A DNA stretch of 8,665 nt from contig JAUVDZ010000044.1 in NCBI GenBank assembly GCA_030595015.1, forward strand, positions 1-8,665, written 5' to 3'. A model generated the notes under the pieces. It did no database searches, was not told where the DNA came from, and saw only the letters and a list, made by a program, of their open reading frames with translations. Shown here piece after piece: positions 1 to 5,750 of the stretch. Both the position numbers and the translations under genes were made by a program. This DNA is from Candidatus Peregrinibacteria bacterium. GTDB lineage: Bacteria; Patescibacteriota; Gracilibacteria; UBA1369; PNNO01. Position 1 is the stretch's first letter; each line of letters starts with the position of its first letter.

Positions 1-49
1 GGGTACTGTCAAAAATGCTGCATATTTGCTGTATTTTTTGATACGTCTC

Positions 50-78
50 TTTTCAAACACCTTCAATCACTATATAAT
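50..78 (+). promoter_or_regulatory. Sigma-70-type promoter of murA, near-leaderless
   Basis: The -10 box is a perfect TATAAT at 73-78. Seventeen bases upstream lies TTTTCA at 50-55, a 4/6 match to TTGACA. The murA ATG begins 10 bases after the end of the -10 box, so a start point 6-8 bases past the box would leave only a 2-4 base leader. No Shine-Dalgarno sequence fits in front of the ATG. The hexamers and spacing are seen directly; leaderless transcription is inferred. Confidence 0.7.
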
Positions 79-87
79 ACTCGCACT

Positions 88-1341
88 ATGGCAAAATACA
101 TCGTACAAGGAGGTCAAAAATTGAATGGAACCGTGAAAGTGAGTGGTTCTAAAAATGCTGCGCTACCAATTCTATGCGCAACGCTTTTGACTAACCAAAA
201 ATCCACAATAAAAAACGTGCCAGATATCGCAGATATTCGCCATATGATGGGCTTACTTGAATTTATTGGATGTGATGTAACATTCGAGAAAAACGTTGTG
301 ACTGTTGATCCGAAAGGCCTCAAAAATAAGCCAGTTGTAATGGAGGGAGTTTGCAATATGAGAGCTTCTGTTCTTCTGCTTGGACCTTTGTTGGCGAGAT
401 TCAATAAAGCGAAAATTTCATTCCCTGGTGGATGTATTTTAGGAAAACGTCCTGTTGATGCACATTTATACGCTCTTGAAAGTTTAGGTGGTGAAGTTCA
501 TGACGATAAAGACTTAATCAGCCTTACTTCAAAAGGTTTAAAAGGAGCAGATATAACAATGAAGGAAATCTCAGTAACTGCTACTGAAAACGCAATTATG
601 ACGGCAGTTTTATCATATGGGAAATCCCGCATACGGCTTGCTGCAGCTGAACCTCATGTTCAGGATTTATGCAGAATGCTTAATCAAATGGGTGCAAAAA
701 TTAAAGGAATTGGAACACATGATTTAGAAATTGACGGAGTTAACACTTTAAAGGCAGCAAATCATACGGTTACAGGAGACTATTTAGAAGCCGGAACTTT
801 TGCAATAGCTGCCGCTCTTACAAACGGACACGTGAAAATTACAGGAGTTAATCCACACGATCTCGACATAGTTTGGAATAAATTCGAAGAAGCTGGAATT
901 AACCTCGACTTCACAAAAGCATCAGTTGAAGTTTTGCCACACGATAGACTAAAAAGAGTTAGAAAGATCAGAACTGCAGTATTCCCAAGCTTTCCAACAG
1001 ACCTACAAGCCCCTTTTACAGTTTTACTCACAATGACTCCAGGAGAAAGCATGGTGCATGAAACACTTTTCGACGGACGCCTTAATTATCTTGCAGAACT
1101 CGAGAAAATGGGAGCAAAATTTGACACTCTAAATCCACATCAGGCGATTATCCACGGACCATTCAAATTAAAAGCCGCGCCAATCTCATCATGGGATATC
1201 CGAGCCGGCGCTGCTATGGTGCTCGCAGCCCTTGCTGCAAAAGGAGAAACTGAAATCAGCAATATCGGATTTATTGATCGCGGATATGAGAATTTGGAAG
1301 GGAAATTAAAAAAGCTAGGCGCTAAAATCGAAAGAGTTTAA
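88..1341 (+). CDS. murA: UDP-N-acetylglucosamine 1-carboxyvinyltransferase (MurA)
   Basis: MurA transfers enolpyruvate from phosphoenolpyruvate to UDP-GlcNAc, the first committed step of peptidoglycan synthesis, in the cytoplasm. The 417 residues are the usual family length (about 419 in E. coli) and span both inside-out alpha/beta domains. Key residues are at the expected places: K22 and N23 in SGSKNAA, R92 in MRAS, the catalytic-loop cysteine C116 in PGGCILGKRPVD, D305 in FPTDLQAPF and R398 in IDRGYE. Having Cys rather than Asp in the loop is the form normally sensitive to fosfomycin. The ATG at 88 is chosen because the first beta strand (residues 3-9) and KLNGTVKVSG are conserved in the family. 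A TTG at 121, preceded by AAGGAGGT at 107-114, would remove that strand. The gene is alone on its strand here and converges with the SLH gene. It lies just behind a strong -10 box. Confidence 0.97.
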   Translation: MAKYIVQGGQKLNGTVKVSGSKNAALPILCATLLTNQKSTIKNVPDIADIRHMMGLLEFIGCDVTFEKNVVTVDPKGLKNKPVVMEGVCNMRASVLLLGPLLARFNKAKISFPGGCILGKRPVDAHLYALESLGGEVHDDKDLISLTSKGLKGADITMKEISVTATENAIMTAVLSYGKSRIRLAAAEPHVQDLCRMLNQMGAKIKGIGTHDLEIDGVNTLKAANHTVTGDYLEAGTFAIAAALTNGHVKITGVNPHDLDIVWNKFEEAGINLDFTKASVEVLPHDRLKRVRKIRTAVFPSFPTDLQAPFTVLLTMTPGESMVHETLFDGRLNYLAELEKMGAKFDTLNPHQAIIHGPFKLKAAPISSWDIRAGAAMVLAALAAKGETEISNIGFIDRGYENLEGKLKKLGAKIERV

Positions 1342-1357
1342 CACCCAGCCAGTTAAT

Positions 1358-2512
1358 TTATTCTGCGCAAACTGTTTCAGGATCGTTTAGGAACGGGCTT
1401 ATTAAATAGCTATTACGCGCAGTAATTGCATCAAAGGCTCCTTCTTCTTCTGCATCAAATCCATAATAAGTTAATTGTTCTTTTAACAAAGGTGCCAAAT
1501 CTTCTTCGAGATCTAAATCCAGACTGAATTCTCCGGCATCATATAATTTGCATAACATTTCTTCATTAGCCACATCGAATCTTTGCTGTTCATCAAGTAT
1601 AAGTCTGTAGATATTTTCACTAACTCCACCTCTTGTTATTAAATCTCCAGGATTATATACATCTACTTCTTCCAATAAATTCATTTGTGCTGCTGTTGTA
1701 ACATAAGTTGAATACCATTGATCTAAGCCAACATCATCAAAAGCAGTTTCCGGTAAATATGATAATCTCACATTAAAAATTTCTAAAAGCATTTTCACAG
1801 CTTCAACTTTTAAAACATTTTCACCTGGTTTAAATTCTCCGTCTTCATAGCCTTCAACCCATCCCTGTTCTTCAGCAAAACAAACATAAGGCGCAAACCA
1901 TTCAAGATCTACATCAGGGAAACATCCATTATAATCAACAATTTGAGGATCAAATCCAGCTCCGAGAACCAAAATTTTCATTAATTCTGCTCTTGTTAGA
2001 TTGTTTTCAGGCTTAAATGTTCCATCCGGATATCCTTCAACAATTTCATTTTCGTAAAGATATTCGATTGCAGTTTGATTTGGATGACCAACATAATCCA
2101 TGAATTCAGGGATATAATCTCCAACACTAACTGGAATAATTTTTGAAGTTGCAGTTCTTTGTGAATCATCATCCATAGTCGCATAAACAGTGTAACTTAC
2201 ATTACTTGCACCTCCTCCTATTACTGTACATTCAAGGTCTGGGCTATCAATTTCCGGCATTGGTTCACAATCTAAAACTTCAGGATCAAAGTTCCATTCC
2301 CATGTAAATTCTGCCATTCCAATAGAAACAACTTTTCGTGTAAAAGAGATTTCATCTCCTAGTTCAACTAATAAAAAATCGCCACCTGGTGTGTCAGTTG
2401 TTTTAGGATCTGATTCAAAAACTACCAATAGCTCATAATCTTCCTGCGCAAAAGCGATTCCACTTGTTGCAAATAAACAAATCATTGCAGCAAGTGCGAT
2501 TAATTTTTTCAT
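1358..2512 (-). CDS. Secreted S-layer-homology (SLH) domain protein
   Basis: A 384-residue surface protein. Residues 1-23 are a signal peptide (KK, then a hydrophobic core, then an AFA-Q type cleavage site). Residues about 27-132 are beta-rich and look like a single Ig/PKD-like domain, not assigned to a family. Three SLH repeats follow, at about 134-186, 187-249 and 250-312. The first is canonical (GYPDGTFKPENNLTRAEL). The second keeps GYEDGEFKPG but has LKVE where TRAE is expected, and the third has TRGG. SLH triplets normally bind secondary cell-wall polymers and hold proteins on the envelope. Residues 313-384 are an acidic tail of unknown role. The mature protein has six cysteines (82, 95, 197, 211, 321, 382), which by spacing could form three disulfides. 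No Shine-Dalgarno precedes the ATG. The ComEC-type hydrolase gene lies 39 bp upstream on the same strand, suggesting an operon. SLH assignment is confident; the ligand is unknown. Confidence 0.93.
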   Translation of the reverse strand: MKKLIALAAMICLFATSGIAFAQEDYELLVVFESDPKTTDTPGGDFLLVELGDEISFTRKVVSIGMAEFTWEWNFDPEVLDCEPMPEIDSPDLECTVIGGGASNVSYTVYATMDDDSQRTATSKIIPVSVGDYIPEFMDYVGHPNQTAIEYLYENEIVEGYPDGTFKPENNLTRAELMKILVLGAGFDPQIVDYNGCFPDVDLEWFAPYVCFAEEQGWVEGYEDGEFKPGENVLKVEAVKMLLEIFNVRLSYLPETAFDDVGLDQWYSTYVTTAAQMNLLEEVDVYNPGDLITRGGVSENIYRLILDEQQRFDVANEEMLCKLYDAGEFSLDLDLEEDLAPLLKEQLTYYGFDAEEEGAFDAITARNSYLISPFLNDPETVCAE

Positions 2513-2551
2513 ATTTCAAGGTTAGTAATAGTCAAAAACATTTTACTTGTT

Positions 2552-3367
2552 TCAATAAATAAAATCCACTCTCCCCTCTTTGTCGTTTCGCCTTACCACC
2601 ATTCCGCGTTCCATGAAATTTTTCAATGCCTCTTTATGTGGATGTCCAAAATCATTATCTTTTCCGCTTTGAATCACAACAATCGAAGCTCCAATCGCAT
2701 CCAGAAATTCATCGCCTGAAGCAGTCTTGCTTCCGTGATGGCCAGCCTTATAGATCTCAGCACTTAAATCAAAACCAGATTCTAACATCTCTCGTTCTTC
2801 ATCATGTTCAGCATCTCCACTCAACATAAACGAACCGCCAGGCCCAAACACTCGCACAGCAATTGAAGCATCATTTTTATTTTCGAATTCATCTCCAATC
2901 CGCCAATCCTCAGGCCAAATAATATCAATATATACATAAGAACCAAGTTTAATATCGCGATCAGCACGCGCATAAATCAGCTCAACGTCATCAACAAGTG
3001 TAAGAATTTTTTTATAATAAGGATTGTGAGAAGGCGTTCCAACAATCATTAATTTTCGTACATCATATCGTTTAAGAATCTCAACAAAACCATTTAAATG
3101 ATCCGCATGAGGATGAGTAATAATAAGTAAATCAAGTGTTCGTGAATATCGTGGCATGACTTCACTTAACCGCTCTAAAACATTCATTGAAGGGCCACTA
3201 TCAATCATTGCATGGTAATCATCAGGAGTTCGGATATAAATAGCATCACCTTGTCCAATATCAAGAAAGGAAACCTGAAATCGCGCTCCAGGAAGATCAG
3301 GCAGCAAAAATCCACCAATCAGGATTAGCGTAATTAGTAAGCTGATGATTTTTGCAGGTGTGAACAT
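2552..3367 (-). CDS. Membrane-anchored ComEC/Rec2-type MBL-fold hydrolase
   Basis: A 271-residue protein with one N-terminal hydrophobic segment (about 7-23, signal anchor or signal peptide) and a metallo-beta-lactamase-fold domain of the kind found at the C-terminus of the competence protein ComEC. Visible motifs in order: FLDIGQGDA (34-42), metal-binding HPHADH (85-90), SGDAE (183-187), KAGHHGS (207-213) and FGHPH (240-244). All expected metal ligands are present, so it should be catalytically active. In ComEC this domain is proposed to degrade the non-transported DNA strand outside the membrane. Here the multi-helix competence channel is absent, so this is a standalone version, and its true substrate (DNA or another phosphodiester) cannot be read from the sequence. 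It is the upstream gene of a probable pair with the SLH gene, and is divergent from the orphan gene at 3477. It is the only visible gene ending in TGA. No Shine-Dalgarno is seen. Confidence 0.9.
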   Translation of the reverse strand: MFTPAKIISLLITLILIGGFLLPDLPGARFQVSFLDIGQGDAIYIRTPDDYHAMIDSGPSMNVLERLSEVMPRYSRTLDLLIITHPHADHLNGFVEILKRYDVRKLMIVGTPSHNPYYKKILTLVDDVELIYARADRDIKLGSYVYIDIIWPEDWRIGDEFENKNDASIAVRVFGPGGSFMLSGDAEHDEEREMLESGFDLSAEIYKAGHHGSKTASGDEFLDAIGASIVVIQSGKDNDFGHPHKEALKNFMERGMVVRRNDKEGRVDFIY

Positions 3368-3400
3368 ATGATTAAACTACTAAAAAAACATTAAGAAAAC

Positions 3401-3418
3401 TTAAAATTTTTCTAAAAA
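3401..3418 (+). promoter_or_regulatory. A/T tracts resembling an UP element
   Basis: Immediately upstream of the perfect -35 box lie phased A and T runs, including a 7-bp inverted repeat AATTTTT/AAAAATT at 3405-3411 and 3414-3420. Their arrangement resembles the AAA-W-T tract-AAA layout of UP elements bound by the RNA polymerase alpha subunit. The tracts are seen; the UP role is inferred. Confidence 0.4.
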
Positions 3419-3447
3419 TTGACAAAAATATATCCAATGGATATATT
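3419..3447 (+). promoter_or_regulatory. Strong promoter of the orphan gene
   Basis: Perfect -35 box TTGACA at 3419-3424, then a 17-base spacer, then TATATT (5/6) at 3442-3447. The predicted start point is near 3454, giving a leader of about 23 bases before the ATG at 3477, with no Shine-Dalgarno in it. This is the best overall promoter in the window, and its spacer and -10 box are covered by a perfect palindrome. Confidence 0.75.
3427..3447. promoter_or_regulatory. Palindromic operator overlapping spacer and -10 box
   Basis: A perfect inverted repeat with 10-bp arms, AATATATCCA (3427-3436) and TGGATATATT (3438-3447), around a single central A at 3437. It starts three bases after the -35 box and ends exactly on the last base of the -10 box. 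A dimeric helix-turn-helix repressor bound here would block RNA polymerase. No candidate regulator gene is in the window. It lies about 60-80 bp from the divergent hydrolase start, so it could also affect that gene. Confidence 0.6.
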
Positions 3448-3476
3448 CGCATCAGATATTTTAATATGAATTAATT

Positions 3477-3962
3477 ATGGTCACAGAACAACAAAAACAA
3501 TCAAGTCCGGAAATAGCAGAAATACATAATCTTGCAATAAATTATTTTGAAAATGCTGGTGTTGCATTATTTTATGAAAGAGGATTAGAAGTTGAACCTC
3601 TGAATGGTAAGTTTCGTGAAGTCGTAGATGAACATTCAGCTAATAAAGATAAATACTATAGCCAGCTTTTAACGCAAGTAGTAGACCGACTTTTGACTCC
3701 TGGAGAAGTTGATTTTAATGAAATTATTAATGAATCTATTGATCCAACTCATGGATCTGTAAGATATTTTGAGGAACACGGCGGTAGTTTTAGTGGATGG
3801 CTTCATCAGTTAAAGACAGATACAATTGACGCTACAGCAATAATTGCACGGACATTAAGGGAAGATAATGACAGACTTAGAGACATTTTAAGAACAACAA
3901 AGGGTGCGGAACAGTCAGTAGTTGAAGTTCTTTCAGAAAAAGAAACCGACCCCCTTTCTTAA
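3477..3962 (+). CDS. Hypothetical helical protein, 161 residues
   Basis: I do not recognise this protein. It has no signal peptide, no membrane segment and no cysteine, and it looks soluble and mostly alpha-helical. The N-terminal stretch (10-40) forms an amphipathic helix (SPEIAEIHNLAINYFENAG). The middle (45-100) is mixed and charged. A glycine-rich turn with a tryptophan follows (EEHGGSFSGWLHQLK, 99-113). The C-terminal part (about 115-152) is a long charged helix that could form a coiled coil. Codon use resembles its neighbours and the reading frame is clean. The ATG at 3477 is the first in frame; an ATG at 3466 stops after two codons. The gene has its own strong promoter with an overlapping palindrome and its own terminator, which its stop codon lies inside, so it is an independently controlled single-gene unit. 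That it is a real gene is well supported; its function is unknown. Confidence 0.8.
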   Translation: MVTEQQKQSSPEIAEIHNLAINYFENAGVALFYERGLEVEPLNGKFREVVDEHSANKDKYYSQLLTQVVDRLLTPGEVDFNEIINESIDPTHGSVRYFEEHGGSFSGWLHQLKTDTIDATAIIARTLREDNDRLRDILRTTKGAEQSVVEVLSEKETDPLS

Positions 3963-3975
3963 AGAGTCGGCTTTT
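3936..3975. terminator. Bidirectional terminator between convergent genes
   Basis: Stem CCGAC (3946-3950) pairs with GTCGG (3966-3970). Inside it CTTT (3954-3957) pairs with AAAG (3961-3964) around a CTT loop. On the + strand it is followed by CTTTT (3971-3975). On the - strand it is followed by TTTCTTTTTC, the complement of 3936-3945, which is the better U-tract. It can end both the orphan gene (+) and the LPETG gene (-). The orphan gene's TAA (3960-3962) sits in the apical loop and stem. Confidence 0.65.
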
Positions 3976-3985
3976 GTACATGGAT

Positions 3986-4007
3986 CTTTCGCTACGAAAT
4001 GCGAAAG
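3986..4007. repeat. Hairpin just past the LPETG gene stop
   Basis: A perfect 7-bp inverted repeat, CTTTCGC (3986-3992) and GCGAAAG (4001-4007), with an 8-base loop, begins two bases beyond the stop codon of the minus-strand gene. A competing smaller hairpin, TTTCG/CGAAA (3987-3991 and 3995-3999), shares its left arm. No T-run follows on either strand, so it is more likely an mRNA 3'-end stabiliser or pause hairpin ahead of the true terminator than a terminator itself. Confidence 0.5.
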
Positions 4008-4008
4008 C

Positions 4009-5613
4009 TTATTTTGAAACTTGTTTATTCTTTCTTCGTCTTAGAGCTGCAAGTCCAAGTGAAGCACCAATCATTAGGCCTACACCTGCACCAGTTTCAG
4101 GTAGCATGATTGAAGTAATCATCCCGCTACTTTCAATTCCATCTGCGTTCATAGTTGTAAGTTTGAAGTAGTATTCAGTACCTGGAGTTAATCCGGTTAC
4201 ATCAACTTCATCACGCTCTGCACCTAGAGAAGTACCAGCATCATAACTAGAACCTCCGTCAGTAGATTTATATAAAATTTGATCGATCACTGAAGGATCA
4301 TCAACTTTATTCCAGGTTAATTTAACAACTAAGTCGTTAACAACTGCAGCTACAAAGTTTTGTACGTTTTCAGGAGTTAAAGCTAATCCTGAATCGTCGT
4401 CGTCATCATCATCATCATCATCTGCTGCTAAAACATCAATGTCTTCTTCTGCAGGAAGTTCAACATCTGAAATAACCATATTTCCAGCAAATACAGCACT
4501 GTTATCTAATAGAGACATTTCGTTCCCGGCTTCATCAATTACACCGGTAACAATTACCGAGTAATTAACGTCAGCTTGATCTGAAGTTAAGATGTCTGCA
4601 ACAGTTCCTGTTTCATCAAGTTCTACGCTTATAATTTCTAATTGCATACTTGCATCACCTTCTTCAGCAATGAAGAAGTTTTGAGTAGCATCTGAATCTA
4701 AAATAACACCTTCTGAGAAAACAACTTTCATTGAAGTCGCCCCAGTTGATTCTGCATTTATAATTGTTGGAGCGTCAAAATCATCTTCTGGTAAATCACT
4801 AATTAAATCTGCACCCGGTTCGATTGTACTTCCGATAAATGCCGCAGTGTCAGAAGTCCCACTAACGATTGGGTTTCCAGCTGTATCTTCAATTTCAATT
4901 GAAGCAGTAAGGATATATTCTGTTCCACCTACTTGAGGAGGAGTAGTTAAAAGTACAGTTGCACCAATTACATCATCAGGATCCATTTCGACACTTAATA
5001 CTTCTAAAAGTTCAGATGTTGAATTATCAATAATATTGAATGCTGCTTCCGGTGATAATGGAGGTAATACAATTGCTTCTGAGAATTCAACCTGAACTGT
5101 TTCCATATCTAATGCTAAAGTATCAGCAACAGTTGGAGGTTCTTCGTCAGCAGCCATATGTACTGCTTCAGGAGCTGAACCATAATCAGCCTCAGGTGTT
5201 CCGTAAACTTCATCAGAATAATTTACTGATTCATTTCCATCAGCGTCGTATGCAGTAACAGTAAAGTAAATTGCTTCACCATTCGGAAGATCTTCTACCA
5301 GAAATTCGATAACATCTTCTGCATCGACTACTTCATAAGAGTACTCTCCTTCTTCTGCTGTTACAGCGTCTGGTCCTGAATATATATGATAACCAGTAAC
5401 TTCCGTATCATCAGTTGCTACGTCCCAGCTAAGAAGCACAGCTCCATCATATAACTCAATCTGAAGATTTTCTACATCATCAGGAGGAGTGATATCGCCT
5501 TGTGCACTGGCTGTTGGTACAACGCTCACTGTTAAGAATAATGCGAGCACTACAGTTGCTACATAAAATAGCAATTTATTCTTTGTCTCATTAGAAATCG
5601 AGATGTTTTCCAT
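4009..5613 (-). CDS. LPETG-anchored protein with fibronectin III and Big_5-like domains
   Basis: A 534-residue surface protein. Residues 1-38 are a signal peptide (charged N-region, hydrophobic 14-31, TASA-Q cleavage). Then come fibronectin type III domain 1 (about 42-139, with LSWDVATDDTEVTGYHIY and YFTVTAYDADGNES), two tandem SbsA/Big_5-like Ig domains (about 158-261 and 279-377, sharing V-x-FSE-x-(I/V)-x-L near their starts and D-x-AGN near their ends), a run of ten aspartates (398-407), and fibronectin domain 2 (about 412-502, LTPGTEYYFKLTT). The tail is a sorting signal: LPETG (504-508), a short glycine/alanine-rich hydrophobic stretch (about 509-524), then RRRKNK. Sortases cleave such motifs between T and G and join the protein to the wall or to other proteins. 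No sortase gene is in the window. The composition is strongly acidic, as in many cell-surface proteins. No Shine-Dalgarno: the leader before the ATG is A-rich. The partner or ligand is unknown; adhesion or structural roles fit. Confidence 0.93.
   Translation of the reverse strand: MENISISNETKNKLLFYVATVVLALFLTVSVVPTASAQGDITPPDDVENLQIELYDGAVLLSWDVATDDTEVTGYHIYSGPDAVTAEEGEYSYEVVDAEDVIEFLVEDLPNGEAIYFTVTAYDADGNESVNYSDEVYGTPEADYGSAPEAVHMAADEEPPTVADTLALDMETVQVEFSEAIVLPPLSPEAAFNIIDNSTSELLEVLSVEMDPDDVIGATVLLTTPPQVGGTEYILTASIEIEDTAGNPIVSGTSDTAAFIGSTIEPGADLISDLPEDDFDAPTIINAESTGATSMKVVFSEGVILDSDATQNFFIAEEGDASMQLEIISVELDETGTVADILTSDQADVNYSVIVTGVIDEAGNEMSLLDNSAVFAGNMVISDVELPAEEDIDVLAADDDDDDDDDDSGLALTPENVQNFVAAVVNDLVVKLTWNKVDDPSVIDQILYKSTDGGSSYDAGTSLGAERDEVDVTGLTPGTEYYFKLTTMNADGIESSGMITSIMLPETGAGVGLMIGASLGLAALRRRKNKQVSK
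4393..4422 (-). repeat. Ten-codon poly-aspartate trinucleotide tract
   Basis: Ten consecutive Asp codons in the LPETG gene (residues 398-407): six GAT, three GAC and one GAT read on the minus strand. Near-pure trinucleotide runs like this can change length by slippage without shifting the frame. The tract separates the second Big_5-like domain from the second fibronectin domain and is probably a flexible acidic, possibly cation-binding linker. Confidence 0.85.
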
Positions 5614-5630
5614 TTGTTTTTTTGTTAGGT

Positions 5631-5659
5631 TTTATATTTAAACATTTAGTTTTTGACCA
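5631..5659 (-). promoter_or_regulatory. Proximal promoter candidate of the LPETG gene
   Basis: On the minus strand TGGTCA (5659-5654, 4/6) and TATAAA (5636-5631, 5/6) are separated by 17 bases. The start point would be near 5624, giving a leader of about 11 bases that is A-rich and lacks a Shine-Dalgarno. Confidence 0.45.
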
Positions 5660-5674
5660 CTTCGGATTTTTCGA

Positions 5675-5689
5675 AATAATCAGATTATT
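5675..5689. promoter_or_regulatory. Inverted repeat at the distal LPETG promoter
   Basis: AATAATC (5675-5681) and GATTATT (5683-5689) form a perfect 7-bp palindrome around one base. It overlaps the distal -10 box (5687-5692) and the expected start point near 5680. It could be an operator, but it is made almost only of A and T, so chance is a real alternative. Confidence 0.3.
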
Positions 5690-5715
5690 ATAACAAAAAA
5701 GAGCACTTTGGGCAA
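5687..5715 (-). promoter_or_regulatory. Distal promoter candidate of the LPETG gene
   Basis: On the minus strand TTGCCC (5715-5710, 4/6) is followed after 17 bases by a perfect TATAAT (5692-5687). Transcription from here would start near 5680 and give a leader of about 67 bases that includes the proximal promoter. Its -35 region overlaps the candidate terminator of the gene upstream. Confidence 0.45.
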
Positions 5716-5727
5716 TCACCTAGTGTT
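5695..5727 (-). terminator. Candidate terminator of the CNNM/CBS gene
   Basis: Read on the minus strand, CACU pairs with AGUG, with a possible inner GG/CC pairing, and six U residues follow (complement of 5695-5700). The U-tract is good but the stem is short, so the call is moderate. It lies about 25 bases past the stop of the CNNM/CBS gene. Confidence 0.4.
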
Positions 5728-5750
5728 TACATAAATGGAGCGATGTTGTC

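Noticed and set aside
11..21. The 11-mer AAAAATGCTGC is repeated at 151-161 inside murA, and the bases around it translate to GTVKNAA, like the murA start
   Set aside because: The shared stretch is too short, and the frame at 1-87 has no further similarity; chance match rather than a murA fragment.
1..49. Possible 3' end or terminator of a gene left of the window (T6 run at 34-39)
   Set aside because: No convincing stem precedes the T-run and no open frame enters from the left edge.
107..123. AAGGAGGT followed six bases later by an in-frame TTG: a textbook RBS and alternative murA start
   Set aside because: It would delete the first 11 residues, which form the conserved first strand and the start of the KLNGTVKVSG motif of MurA. 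The motif arises from the Gln-Gly-Gly codons; the promoter also places transcription right at the ATG at 88.
1338..1356. TTAAC/GTTAA inverted repeat between convergent murA and the SLH gene as a terminator
   Set aside because: Only five mostly A-T pairs with a 9-base loop and no proper U-run on either strand; too weak to call. This leaves the murA and SLH transcripts without a visible terminator between them.
1190..2035. GGATATCC palindromes in murA and in the SLH gene as possible related operator sites
   Set aside because: They lie in codons for conserved residues (WDIRA; GYPDG) and lack the flanking bases of the operator.
2552..2554. Possible TGA recoding (TGA as glycine, as in Gracilibacteria/Absconditabacteria), which would extend the hydrolase by three residues to a TAA
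   Set aside because: No in-frame TGA occurs inside any conserved domain in the window, whereas code-25 genomes use TGA for many glycines. The hydrolase ends naturally after its last strand.
4911..4920. GGATATATTC inside the LPETG gene matches the right arm of the operator palindrome
   Set aside because: A half-site only, within coding sequence of an AT-rich genome; expected by chance.
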